The notes beneath the pieces are model-generated. The model saw only the letters and a program-made list of their open reading frames with translations, was not told where the DNA came from and did no database searches. A stretch of 11,810 nt of DNA from an uncultured Prevotella sp. (GTDB lineage Bacteria; Bacteroidota; Bacteroidia; Bacteroidales; Bacteroidaceae). The stretch is taken from the NCBI GenBank assembly GCA_938023885.1, contig CALJCU010000128.1, positions 1 to 11,810 on the forward strand. The letters are read 5' to 3'. Within the stretch, counting starts at the first letter, position 1; each line of letters opens with the position of its first letter. The position numbers and the translations under genes were made by a program. Below are positions 1 through 6,885 of this stretch, piece after piece.

Positions 1-1584
1 GGCACGCTCACACAGAACAGGATGCGCGTGAGGGATGTCTGTCTCAACCCGGAAGTAGAGGCTGACAAAGACAAGCAGATGCTGCTCGACACCGCCATGG
101 CGGTGAACTCCACAGCAGAGCTCGACGGTGACAAGGTAGTGGGGAACCCCACAGAGGGCGCACTTCTGCTCTGGCTGAAAGATAAAGGCAACAACTATCT
201 GTCGTTACGTGCCGCTAATCCAGTCCTCAACCAATTGCCGTTCTCCACGGAGCGCAAGTTTATGGCCACAGCCGCAACCGTTGGCGGCCGCACGCTAACC
301 TTTGTCAAAGGTGCACCGGAGATCATCCTCAATCTCTGCGACTGCTGCACGAATAACCGCGAAGCCTGCAAGAAAGTTCTGCTTGACTATCAGCATAAAG
401 CCATGCGCACCCTGGCGTTCGCCTATGGCGAGGGAGACCTCACGGAGGCACTTGCAGAAGGCAAGACAACGAGCCTCTCGCTGCAAGGTATCTGCGCTAT
501 CAGTGACCCGGTGCGTGAGGAGGTGCCTGAAGCCGTGAAGGAATGCCGAACGGCAGGTATCCGTGTAAAAATTGTCACAGGTGACACCACAGCCACGGCC
601 CGGGAGATAGCCCGACAGATAGGGATCGAGGGCGGCGAGGCCATCACGGGACCGGAATGGGCGGCACTCTCCGACAAGGATGCTTACAGCCGCTGTGAGG
701 ACATCGACGTGATGAGTCGTGCACGGCCCGGTGACAAACAGCGCCTCGTGAAGATGCTGCAGAAGCACGGAGAAGTCGTAGCCGTGACGGGGGATGGCAC
801 CAACGATGCACCGGCACTCAACTATGCGCATGTAGGTCTCTCCCTCGGATCCGGTACCTCCGTGGCAAAGCAGGCTTCGGATATCACGATCCTCGACGAT
901 TCGTTCTCTTCCATTGCCTCAGCCGTGATGTGGGGCCGCTCACTCTATAAGAACATCCAGCGGTTCCTCTTCTTCCAGCTTGTGGTCAACGTCTCGGCGT
1001 TGCTCCTTGTCCTCAGCGGCTCTATAATCGGTACGGAGATGCCGCTCACAGTGACGCAGATCCTGTGGGTCAACCTCATTATGGATACTTTCGCAGCCTT
1101 GGCACTGGCCTCTCTGCCTCCTTCCCACGAGGTGATGCGTGACAAGCCGCGGAAAGCCTCCGATTTCATCATCACGAAACCGATGATGCGCGGCATCCTC
1201 TCCATGGGTGTGTTCTTCTTCCTCATCATGCTCTTCTTCCTCATCTGGTGTGAGCGGCATGGGACAGGAAGCATCATCGACGTGCATGAACTGACATTGT
1301 TCTTCACAACCTTCGTCATGCTGCAGTTCTGGAACCTCTTCAACGCGAAGTGTCTTGGAAGCAGCTACAGTGCTTTCCGTCATTTCTGGCGTGACCGCGG
1401 CCTCATCCTGGTGCTTGCACTGATATTCGTCGGTCAGTGGCTCATCGTGACCTTCGGTGGCCGTATGTTCCGTACCCTTCCGCTGAGCTTCACAGAGTGG
1501 ATGGCCATCATCCTGTCGACGGGCGTGCTCGTGCTCGGAGGCGGAGAGCTGTATAGGCTCGTCAAGAGAATAAGTGTTAGATGA
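1..1584 (+). CDS. Calcium-transporting P-type ATPase (plasma-membrane type), C-terminal part
   Basis: This is the C-terminal part of an inner-membrane pump that exports Ca2+ at the cost of ATP. The frame is open from base 1, which encodes GTLTQNRM, the tail of the DKTGTLT phosphorylation motif. The phosphorylated Asp therefore lies just outside the window, and the ATG at base 22 is internal. Visible landmarks are the nucleotide-binding KGAPE (307-321), DPVREEVPEAV (about 505-537), VTGDTTATAREIA (about 574-612) and the hinge motif TGDGTNDAPAL (787-819). Hydrophobic membrane segments follow. The segment with LWVNLIMDTFAALALA (about 1063-1110) is the M6 Ca2+ site typical of P2B (PMCA/ACA-like) pumps rather than SERCA. 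The stop is TGA at 1582-1584. ribF follows after 54 bases on the same strand, so co-transcription is possible. The family is certain; Ca2+ specificity is inferred from M6, because M4 is outside the window. Confidence 0.95.
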   Translation, partial: GTLTQNRMRVRDVCLNPEVEADKDKQMLLDTAMAVNSTAELDGDKVVGNPTEGALLLWLKDKGNNYLSLRAANPVLNQLPFSTERKFMATAATVGGRTLTFVKGAPEIILNLCDCCTNNREACKKVLLDYQHKAMRTLAFAYGEGDLTEALAEGKTTSLSLQGICAISDPVREEVPEAVKECRTAGIRVKIVTGDTTATAREIARQIGIEGGEAITGPEWAALSDKDAYSRCEDIDVMSRARPGDKQRLVKMLQKHGEVVAVTGDGTNDAPALNYAHVGLSLGSGTSVAKQASDITILDDSFSSIASAVMWGRSLYKNIQRFLFFQLVVNVSALLLVLSGSIIGTEMPLTVTQILWVNLIMDTFAALALASLPPSHEVMRDKPRKASDFIITKPMMRGILSMGVFFFLIMLFFLIWCERHGTGSIIDVHELTLFFTTFVMLQFWNLFNAKCLGSSYSAFRHFWRDRGLILVLALIFVGQWLIVTFGGRMFRTLPLSFTEWMAIILSTGVLVLGGGELYRLVKRISVR

Positions 1585-1650
1585 TGGAAGATAATGAGGG
1601 GGGATAGGTGACGGATGATACAACAATAAGAACGATTAATGTTAGATGAT
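1575..1650 (+). repeat. 11-base direct repeat linking ATPase stop and ribF start
   Basis: The sequence TGTTAGATGAT occurs at 1575-1585, over the ATPase TGA stop, and again at 1640-1650, inside the first codons of ribF. The copies are 65 bases apart. In the first copy it supplies the ATPase stop; in the second it follows the A of the ribF ATG. It may be a coincidence or the trace of a small duplication at the gene junction. Confidence 0.5.
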
Positions 1651-2589
1651 AACCATATCTTTAAGACTTTGAACGGCGACTCTCGACCTTGCGTGGCAAC
1701 GATCGGGTTCTTCGACGGTGTGCACCGCGGCCATCAGTTTCTGATAGCCAATGTCATGGAGGAGGCACGCAAGGCGGATCTAAAGTCATTGGTGATCACC
1801 TTCGATCGCCATCCACGGCAAGTGCTCAGTCAGAACTATCAGCCGCGCTTGCTGACGACCCTCGACCGAAAACTGCAGATGCTCTCACTCACAGGTGTGG
1901 ACAACGTAGCCGTGCTCCACTTCACCAAGGAGATGGCAACGCTTTCTGCCAAAGACTTCATGCAACAGATCCTCCATGACCGGCTCAACGTGCGCGAGCT
2001 CATCACCGGCTACGACAACCGCTTCGGGCACAACCGTGCCGAAAGCTTCGATGACTACGTCGACTACGGCAAGGAGATGGGCATTAAGGTCCTGCAGTCC
2101 GCACCCTTCTCCTTAGGCGGTATCAAGGTCAGTTCCTCGCTCATTCGCTCTTTCCTTGAAGGCGGCGAGGTGGAGATGGCGGCTCACTGTCTCGGTAGAC
2201 CCTACGGGCTCTCCGGCACGGTCGTCAAAGGATTTCAGCAAGGCCGTAAGCTCGGGTTCCCCACAGCGAACCTCGACACAGAAGACAGTGGTCTGCTCAT
2301 TCCCAAAGGTGGGGTCTATGCTGTGAAGGCTTCAGTGGACGACCATCAGCGGCTCATGCCCGCGATGATGGATATCGGCACACGACCGACCTACGGAGGG
2401 ACGAAACTCTCCCTGGAGGTAAACATCCTCAACTTCCACGGATACCTTTATGGCAAACCACTTAGCGTACAGTTCGTCAAACGGGTACGGGACGACATAA
2501 AGTTCAATTCCATCGAAGCCCTCGCCGCACAGATACAAAAAGATAAAGAGGCGATAGTAAAGATATTCAAAGCAGAAGATGTCATATAA
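1639..2589 (+). CDS. ribF: Bifunctional riboflavin kinase / FAD synthetase RibF
   Basis: This cytoplasmic enzyme converts riboflavin to FMN and then FMN to FAD. The 316-residue length is normal for bacterial RibF. The N-terminal FAD synthetase (nucleotidyltransferase) half carries GFFDGVHRGH (residues 23-32), which contains the HxGH-type nucleotide-binding motif, FDRHPRQVL (55-63) and the VSSSLIR motif (164-170). The C-terminal flavokinase half carries GRPYGLSGTVVKG (186-198), GRKLGFPTANL (202-212) with the PTAN motif, and KGGVYAV (223-229). The start is the ATG at 1639, 15-20 residues before the first conserved strand, with no clear Shine-Dalgarno sequence, as is common in Bacteroidota. It lies 54 bases from the ATPase gene upstream and 54 bases from the protease gene downstream, all on one strand. 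A 16-base direct repeat spans its stop codon, and its first bases echo the end of the ATPase gene. Confidence 0.97.
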   Translation: MLDDNHIFKTLNGDSRPCVATIGFFDGVHRGHQFLIANVMEEARKADLKSLVITFDRHPRQVLSQNYQPRLLTTLDRKLQMLSLTGVDNVAVLHFTKEMATLSAKDFMQQILHDRLNVRELITGYDNRFGHNRAESFDDYVDYGKEMGIKVLQSAPFSLGGIKVSSSLIRSFLEGGEVEMAAHCLGRPYGLSGTVVKGFQQGRKLGFPTANLDTEDSGLLIPKGGVYAVKASVDDHQRLMPAMMDIGTRPTYGGTKLSLEVNILNFHGYLYGKPLSVQFVKRVRDDIKFNSIEALAAQIQKDKEAIVKIFKAEDVI

Positions 2590-2608
2590 AGTGAAGATGT
2601 CATATAAA
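2575..2608 (+). repeat. 16-base tandem duplication over the ribF stop codon
   Basis: GAAGATGTCATATAAA is present at 2575-2590 and again, identically, at 2593-2608, a period of 18 bases. The first copy contains the last sense codons and the TAA stop of ribF; the second lies just downstream. A small duplication by replication slippage would explain it. Confidence 0.85.
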
Positions 2609-2643
2609 ATGAAAGAAGTTCAATAAACAGAAAATTTCAGCAC

Positions 2644-3420
2644 ATGAATAAGACCTTAAAAGATATTCTCGACATCCTCTGGTATGTCGTCGTCTTCCTT
2701 CTATTACAGTTAGTGTTCGGTGCCATCCTCGGAGCCTTCAAACTTTCTTTGGCGAACTCAACCATCATCACCACGGTGCTCAGCAGCACCACAACCATCT
2801 TCATCTTCCTCAAATTTCAATGGACGCCAGTATCACGTTCCTGGATGCGGACCCGGCCCTGGATGGTTTTCACATGGGCTTTCCTCCTCTCTCTCGGCAC
2901 CATCATACCTTCCGAGCGACTGGTTGAACTCCTTCAAATGAAGATGCCGGAGCAGATGGCGAAGATGTTTGAGGATATAATGAAAAAGCCCGTTGGCTAT
3001 ATCGTCATCGGCATCCTTGCACCGTTCGCTGAAGAGGTGGTCTTCCGCGGCGCTATCCTGCGCAAGCTCCTCGGCATGATGGGAGAGAGATGGCACTGGA
3101 TAGCCATCGCCGTCTCTGCTGCTATCTTCGGCTTAGTCCATCTCAATGTGCCGCAGGGCATCCACGCGTTCCTCATCGGCCTGCTCCTCGGCTGGATGTA
3201 CTATCGCACACGTTCCATCCTTCCCGGCATTCTCTTCCATTGGGTGAACAACAGTGTGGCGTTCATTATGTTCAACCTCATGCCGCAGATGGCTGACGGA
3301 AAGCTCATCGACCTCTTCCATGGAAACGCTCGCATGGTGACGCTCTCCGTCATCTTCTCCTTTTTCATCCTCATCCCCAGCATCTACCAGCTCAACATCC
3401 GGATGAAGAGGGCGAAATAG
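2644..3420 (+). CDS. CPBP-family intramembrane glutamic endopeptidase
   Basis: This is a polytopic inner-membrane protein of the CPBP (CAAX protease and bacteriocin-processing, formerly Abi) family. These proteins are thought to cleave substrates within or near the membrane. All three family motifs are visible in the 258-residue protein: EEVVFR (residues 130-135, catalytic Glu pair and Arg), FGLVH (162-166) and HWVNN (199-203, the HxxxN motif). Hydrophobic segments lie at about 11-32, 40-57, 73-90, 116-130, 152-166, 172-187, 192-212 and 233-250. The start is the ATG at 2644, giving a short polar lead before the first membrane segment. It is 54 bases after ribF and probably in the same transcription unit, although the ribF functional link is not obvious. 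The substrate is unknown; members act in bacteriocin self-immunity, prenyl-protein-like processing or regulated proteolysis. Confidence 0.93.
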   Translation: MNKTLKDILDILWYVVVFLLLQLVFGAILGAFKLSLANSTIITTVLSSTTTIFIFLKFQWTPVSRSWMRTRPWMVFTWAFLLSLGTIIPSERLVELLQMKMPEQMAKMFEDIMKKPVGYIVIGILAPFAEEVVFRGAILRKLLGMMGERWHWIAIAVSAAIFGLVHLNVPQGIHAFLIGLLLGWMYYRTRSILPGILFHWVNNSVAFIMFNLMPQMADGKLIDLFHGNARMVTLSVIFSFFILIPSIYQLNIRMKRAK

Positions 3421-3528
3421 TACGGAGTGGTCATCTATAAGCGGAGCAACGGCAAGTGATTATCCGCATCGGCTCTTCACGACCATGACAAGCTGTTCTG
3501 CAAGGCAATGGCGAAAGACAAGAAGTAC

Positions 3529-3620
3529 AGACTGACCATCGTCTGTCGAACGACGGAAGATCGCGCGACGAACGACAAAAGACTGGCCGTCGTACGTCAG
3601 AAGATCGGATGACGTACGAC
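3529..3620. repeat. Two diverged direct copies of an intergenic dyad element
   Basis: Bases 3545-3576 and 3589-3620 align without gaps over 32 bases with 25 identities by hand count. Both carry the core GAAGATCG (3556-3563 and 3600-3607). Upstream flanks beginning AGACTG (3529 and 3580) also match. The second copy is a perfect inverted repeat; the first has A:A mismatches at the corresponding stem positions and looks decayed. It is an intergenic repeat, not a gene. Confidence 0.75.
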
Positions 3621-3624
3621 GGCC
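3585..3624. terminator. Perfect 15-bp hairpin between convergent genes, putative bidirectional terminator
   Basis: GGCCGTCGTACGTCA (3585-3599) is the exact reverse complement of bases 3610-3624, with a 10-base loop, GAAGATCGGA. It lies between the ends of the CPBP gene (3420) and the convergent ferritin gene (stop at 3677), where a two-way terminator would be expected. There is no T-run on either side, so it is not a canonical intrinsic terminator. It could instead be a repeat element or an mRNA 3'-end stabiliser. Confidence 0.6.
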
Positions 3625-3639
3625 GATGAAATATTAGCG

Positions 3640-3690
3640 TAAGAGAGGCGACCATTAAGCGTAGGGGCGGCGACGATTAAGCGCCAGCCT
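3640..3690 (-). repeat. About 22-base tandem repeat at the 3' end of the ferritin gene
   Basis: GGCGACSATTAAGCG (S = C or G) occurs at 3647-3661 and 3669-3683, and a shorter relative (ATTAGCG followed by AAGAGAGGCG) begins near 3634. The right-hand copy contains the ferritin stop codon (TTA on the plus strand at 3677-3679), so the copies to its left are downstream duplications of the gene's end. Confidence 0.7.
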
Positions 3691-4204
3691 TTGCTGCCAA
3701 CGGTGCAGCCTGCGTATAGACACGTGTAGCAAGATCCTTGTCAAGCGTGTAAAGGCCATAGCCGTTACCGTTGATCATCTTCAGGTTGTCGATGATGTTC
3801 TTGTCATTCTCCTCTTCCTCCACCTGCTCATCGACGAACCACTTCAGCATGCTCTGTGTGGCGAAGTCCTTCTCCTCCGTGGCAAGGGCATAGAGGTTAT
3901 TGATGAGCGATGTCACCTTCTGCTCGTGAGCCAACGCATTCTCAAAGAGATCGAGGGGTGACTTCCACTCAGTAGGTACCCCGTCGATAGGCTTCAGCAT
4001 CACGCGGCCGTCACGCTGTACGACATAGTTGAAGAAGATCTTCATGTGGTCCATCTCCTCCTGATACTGGATATCAAACCAATGACCGATGCCCGGCACG
4101 TTGTTGGCACTGGCCCAAGCCGACATGGAGAGATAAAGATAAGCTGACCATAACTCAGCATTGATTTGGGCGTTGATAGCGTCCTCTACTTTCTTGTTCA
4201 ACAT
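3677..4204 (-). CDS. ftnA: Non-haem ferritin (iron storage)
   Basis: This cytoplasmic iron-storage protein oxidises Fe(II) at a di-iron ferroxidase centre and stores it as a mineral in a 24-subunit shell. At 175 residues it is close to E. coli FtnA in length. The ferroxidase ligands are at the same positions as in FtnA: Glu17 (INAELWSAYLY), Glu50 and His53 (EEMDHM), Glu94 (ALAHEQK), Gln127 and Glu130 (DEQVEEE), with Tyr24 also kept. No haem-binding bacterioferritin pattern is seen. The start is the ATG at 4204, matching the family N-terminus. A Bacteroidota-type promoter lies about 60-90 bases upstream (4263-4292). The gene is monocistronic and convergent with the CPBP gene. Oxygen or iron control is usual for such genes in anaerobes, but no operator was identified here. 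Confidence 0.97.
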   Translation of the reverse strand: MLNKKVEDAINAQINAELWSAYLYLSMSAWASANNVPGIGHWFDIQYQEEMDHMKIFFNYVVQRDGRVMLKPIDGVPTEWKSPLDLFENALAHEQKVTSLINNLYALATEEKDFATQSMLKWFVDEQVEEEENDKNIIDNLKMINGNGYGLYTLDKDLATRVYTQAAPLAAKAGA

Positions 4205-4262
4205 AGTAGTATAATATTAAAAAATCTATTTCGACAGTTAGGCCGGATACATCGACCGAATG

Positions 4263-4292
4263 CAAAGATAAGGAAAAAGTTGGTTACAGCAA
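4263..4292 (-). promoter_or_regulatory. Bacteroidota sigma-A-type promoter for ferritin
   Basis: Read on the minus strand, TATCTTTG (plus 4263-4270) fits the TAnnTTTG -7 box. A TTG (plus 4290-4292) sits 19 bases upstream, as expected for the -33 box. The implied transcript would start near 4255 and give a 5' leader of about 50 A/T-rich bases with no strong Shine-Dalgarno sequence. Confidence 0.75.
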
Positions 4293-4548
4293 TGATTTCC
4301 ACTAAATATTTTTTCAACATTACACCTTATTATATTGATGTAACCACACAACCAAATTCGATATTACAAATAAGGGTTTTTTCTCTTGTGGTGCGACAAC
4401 GCTTATAGGGTTAATTTGGGCAAAGAGGGGGGCGAATATACCCGTTGCATGCCCGAACAATAATACACGATTGGTACGGTTTCTGTGCTGTGAATTTGCC
4501 AATTTGATTATTATTGTTTACTTATGTGAAGAAACGCCTGCAGCTCAC
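4293..4548. other. Non-coding stretch between ferritin promoter and SusC remnant
   Basis: I see no convincing gene in these roughly 256 bases. The short open frames here have no recognisable protein character. The stretch is A/T-rich near 4300-4350 and 4500-4520. A near-match to a plus-strand -7 box (TATTATTG, about 4510-4517) lacks a properly spaced -33 element, so no promoter is called. The original 5' two thirds of the SusC gene would be expected here and is missing. Confidence 0.5.
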
Positions 4549-5223
4549 GGAAAGGCTGACCTCATCATCCTGAAAGGACTCGTGTGAACAGCTCTGTTCT
4601 CCTATTCCGACATGCAAAAAGTCACGTCCATCTATCACCCCACAAAGTCACAGATCGTCAAAACCAATGGAGAGGCAAACCGAAGCTCCTATTTCAGCAA
4701 TAAGAAAGTGTCTGAGACCTATGGCAACTATCAAGCGACGATATCCGATATGCACCGCCTCGGGGTCATGGCTGATTACTCATGGGAAGAATCCAGCCGC
4801 AAGGATGGGTTTGGGCTGACAGTGAAAGATTTCTACAACGATGCATTGAAATACTACGACCTCTCCTACGCCGACAAGTTAGCCTCCAGGCAACGCTCCG
4901 CCGTGACGGTTCGTCTGCATTCGGTAAGAACAACCAAAGGACCACCTTCCCTCTCATTGAGTGCCTCATGGCGACTGAGCGAGGAAGACTTTATCCGAAA
5001 CCTCAACCTCTTCGACACCATCCGTGCGCAGGGCAACAGAATGACCCACATCTCGCAGGGAAGAAACGTGCTAAGCAAATGTCTCACCGACCAGAAATAC
5101 GGCGACGTGAACTCGCAGACTCCTTCTGACCGATGGATAAAGAATGGCACCTACCTGCGCCTCGCTACGCTCACCCTCGCCTACGACTTCGGAAAGATCG
5201 ACGAGAACACAGAACCACCATGA
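4549..5223 (+). pseudogene. SusC-type TonB-dependent outer-membrane transporter remnant
   Basis: This is debris of a SusC/RagA-family transporter, which normally has about 1000 residues and imports glycans or peptides with a SusD partner. SusC-like text is readable in pieces: LKGL (4570-4581), then an in-frame TGA at 4585-4587, then TALFSYSDMQ and NYQATI, DYSWEESS and GFGLTVKDFYNDALKYYDL up to about 4870. The reading then moves to frame 3 for SLQATLRRDGSSAFGKNN (about 4880-4935) and returns to frame 1 for LSASWRLSEEDFIRNLNLFD (about 4957-5017). After that a large internal piece is missing, and only the end remains, with SDRWIKNGTYLRLATLTLAYDFGK before the TGA at 5221-5223. There is no plug domain, CNA-like domain or signal peptide. 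The left boundary is approximate. It cannot make a working barrel. It lies 7 bases before the SusD remnant, keeping the usual SusC-SusD order. Confidence 0.88.
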
Positions 5224-5230
5224 GCTTCGA

Positions 5231-5647
5231 ATGATCATGGAAACAATAAAATATCTGCTTGCTTCGGCACTTGTTGCCCTGGCGGCAGCCTCCTGCACCG
5301 ACCTCGATGTCGATGTCTAGTCAAAGCTGACCCAGTATCCCACAGAGTCGGAGATGGCCCTGGAAGGCAAGATGGCGGATGCCTACTATGCCTTCCGCAA
5401 ACAGATTGGCAACAACTTCAACCGCTATCAGACCTTCTCCTCCGACGAGGCTACAGGACTAAGCCTCGACGGCGACTACTACGACGCTGTCGAAAACATC
5501 AATCCCACGCTGCATACCTTCCAAGCCAGCGACGCACCGCTCAACTGGTGGAGCGACCTGGCCGGAGGCATCACGAAGTGCAACAAGCTTATCAGCGAGC
5601 TGTCAGCTTCAGACAATGCTACGGCGGATGAAGGTCTGAGGTCTTAG
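5231..5647 (+). pseudogene. SusD-like glycan-binding lipoprotein remnant (nonsense codon, C-terminally truncated)
   Basis: SusD proteins are surface lipoproteins of about 500-600 residues that cap a SusC channel. Here a start at 5231 (or 5237) gives a lipoprotein signal ending in ALAAASC, with the lipidated Cys at about residue 22, followed by TDLDVDV and then a TAG stop at 5318-5320. The same frame continues with SKLTQYPTESEMALEGK, ADAYYAFR, FNRYQTFSSDEATGL and LNWWSDLAGGITKCNKLI, typical of a SusD N-terminal region. A single C-to-T change (CAG to TAG) would explain the stop. The frame ends at 5647 after about 135 codons, where it meets the 3' end of the oppositely oriented regulator gene. 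The remaining roughly 400 residues are absent. Confidence 0.88.
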
Positions 5648-5650
5648 CTC
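5636..5650. other. Left junction: SusD remnant meets regulator gene
   Basis: SusD-like coding (plus strand) runs to about base 5640 and the regulator's stop codon (minus strand) lies at 5644-5646, so there is no intergenic sequence. A tiny tandem, GGTCTGA/GGTCTTA, lies at the join. No insertion-sequence end, integrase or tRNA is seen. This is the left edge of the minus-strand catabolic block. Confidence 0.6.
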
Positions 5651-6807
5651 TCAGCTGCAAACTTCTTCCTAAATTCGATGGGAGTCATGCCTTTACGAGC
5701 CTTGAACTGCCGGGAGAGATTTTTGGGATCATCTATTCCCACCATCATGGCCAGATCTTCTATGGATTCGTCTGTTGTCAACAGCATTTTGGAAAGACGT
5801 TCCATGCGCAGGGTGACTATATAATTGTGGGGTGTGGTATTGGTCTCCTCACGGAATTTGAGTTCAAACAGGCGGCGCGACATAGGAATCTGACGTAGAA
5901 TGTCGTGCACTGTCATGCGATGAGCGAGATGGGTGTGGATGTAGATCAGTGCTTTCCGGATATAGGGGTTGTGCGCCGCAAAATAATCGGTGGAGCTACG
6001 TTCCACGATACCGACGTAATGAACGTAGATATCACTGATCCGACTGAGGTGTTCATTCTTCATTTGATGTATAGCTTTGCCTGTTTCATACCCTGCACGC
6101 TCAACATCCATCGTTATGCTGGACAGTTCAGGATATGTTATTTGGCAGGCAATTTCATCGTTGTCCACACCCAGTACGCAAATGTCCATAGGAATATTGA
6201 GCTTGATGGCATTACATTGCTCCACTATCTTGCTGGCCATCGTGTCATCAGCCGCAAAGAGTGCAGTAGAGCGTGGTAATGTCAGCAGCCAGTCTGCCAG
6301 CCTCTCTGACCTGTAGTGCCAGTGTTCTTCTATGCTTTGCATGCGATAGTCCCTAAGATGGAGGGCATGCCCATTTTCAAAGAGATAATCCCTGAAACCC
6401 TCGAAGCGCTCGTCACTCCACACCACATGATCGTAGCCATAGAAGGCAAAGTTGCGAAACCCTTTTGACAGGTAGAATACGGCGGCTTTCCTTCCTGCCA
6501 GCCTGTAATCTGAGGTGATATTGGTAATAGTGTCGAAGCGTTGCTTATAATCCTGAGCGATAACAATGATGCCAGCTTTCTGGAACAGGCTTACCTCATC
6601 ACTGGGCTCAAATTGCCCGATAATAGCATCAGCCTGCCAGCGTTTAGCCCATTCTACAACACCCCTAATACCATTAGTTCGCTTATATTCGGGAGGCATT
6701 TTACAGATACTCCATGGCTCTGTTTCGCGCGAATAACGCAGTATTCCACGCAAAAGCCTTGAGGCATACTGCTCAGTAAAGTCGGTCATGATAATAAGTC
6801 GTATCAT
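5644..6807 (-). CDS. XylR-type transcriptional regulator (sugar-binding domain plus AraC HTH)
   Basis: This is a cytoplasmic DNA-binding regulator. Its length of 387 residues is close to E. coli XylR (392), and it has the same two-part plan. Residues 1 to about 275 form a LacI/GalR-like periplasmic-binding fold: strand RLIIMTDF (3-10), ADAIIGQF (59-66), a repeated strand-helix pattern, and FAADDTMASKI (184-194) and VLGVDNDEIACQ (211-222), which are typical ligand-cleft motifs. Residues about 282-383 form an AraC double helix-turn-helix, with DILRQIPMSRRLFELKF (302-318) and IEDLAMMVGIDDPKNLSRQF (349-368), followed by KGMTPIEFRKK. The ATG at 6807 is preferred to 6789 because it keeps the first beta strand. 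It is the last gene of the minus-strand train, 78 bases after the phosphodiesterase gene, and probably senses the sugar released by that pathway. The ligand is unknown, so no gene symbol is assigned. Confidence 0.93.
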   Translation of the reverse strand: MIRLIIMTDFTEQYASRLLRGILRYSRETEPWSICKMPPEYKRTNGIRGVVEWAKRWQADAIIGQFEPSDEVSLFQKAGIIVIAQDYKQRFDTITNITSDYRLAGRKAAVFYLSKGFRNFAFYGYDHVVWSDERFEGFRDYLFENGHALHLRDYRMQSIEEHWHYRSERLADWLLTLPRSTALFAADDTMASKIVEQCNAIKLNIPMDICVLGVDNDEIACQITYPELSSITMDVERAGYETGKAIHQMKNEHLSRISDIYVHYVGIVERSSTDYFAAHNPYIRKALIYIHTHLAHRMTVHDILRQIPMSRRLFELKFREETNTTPHNYIVTLRMERLSKMLLTTDESIEDLAMMVGIDDPKNLSRQFKARKGMTPIEFRKKFAAES

Positions 6808-6822
6808 AAGTAGTATCGTCGA

Positions 6823-6849
6823 GAGTGTTAAGAGTCTTAGGAGTCTTAG
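6823..6849. repeat. Three tandem 9-base units in the regulator's leader
   Basis: Bases 6823-6831 (GAGTGTTAA), 6832-6840 (GAGTCTTAG) and 6841-6849 (GAGTCTTAG) are consecutive 9-base units; the last two are identical. They sit 16-42 bases upstream of the regulator ATG, in the gap after the phosphodiesterase gene. This could be a regulator or translation-control site, or a slippage product. Confidence 0.8.
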
Positions 6850-6885
6850 TGATGTTATAGCCGTTTATCATCTGTTTTGGTTTGC

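Noticed and set aside
295..831. Minus-strand open frame of 178 codons
   Set aside because: It is antisense to the ATPase nucleotide-binding and phosphorylation domains, whose motifs are clear in the plus frame.
940..1626. Long minus-strand open frame of 228 codons rich in His and Glu
   Set aside because: It lies wholly antisense to the well-conserved ATPase; its odd composition is what antisense reading of membrane-segment codons gives, and it shows no known domain.
3431..3655. Minus-strand 74-codon frame in the convergent intergenic region
   Set aside because: Its coding is produced by the two dyad repeats (Arg/Ser-rich repeated text), with no domain or start signal; it is better explained as repeat DNA.
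4166..4502. Two short frames (plus 4166-4408, minus 4320-4502) in the ferritin upstream region
   Set aside because: The first overlaps the ferritin start and promoter on the other strand; neither has recognisable protein features.
4782..5129. Plus-strand 115-codon frame as an independent gene
   Set aside because: Only about 18 residues in it are SusC-like (SLQATLRRDGSSAFGKNN); it is one frame of the frameshifted SusC remnant.
5905..6279. Plus-strand 124-codon frame
   Set aside because: It is antisense to the XylR-type regulator, which has a convincing two-domain architecture.
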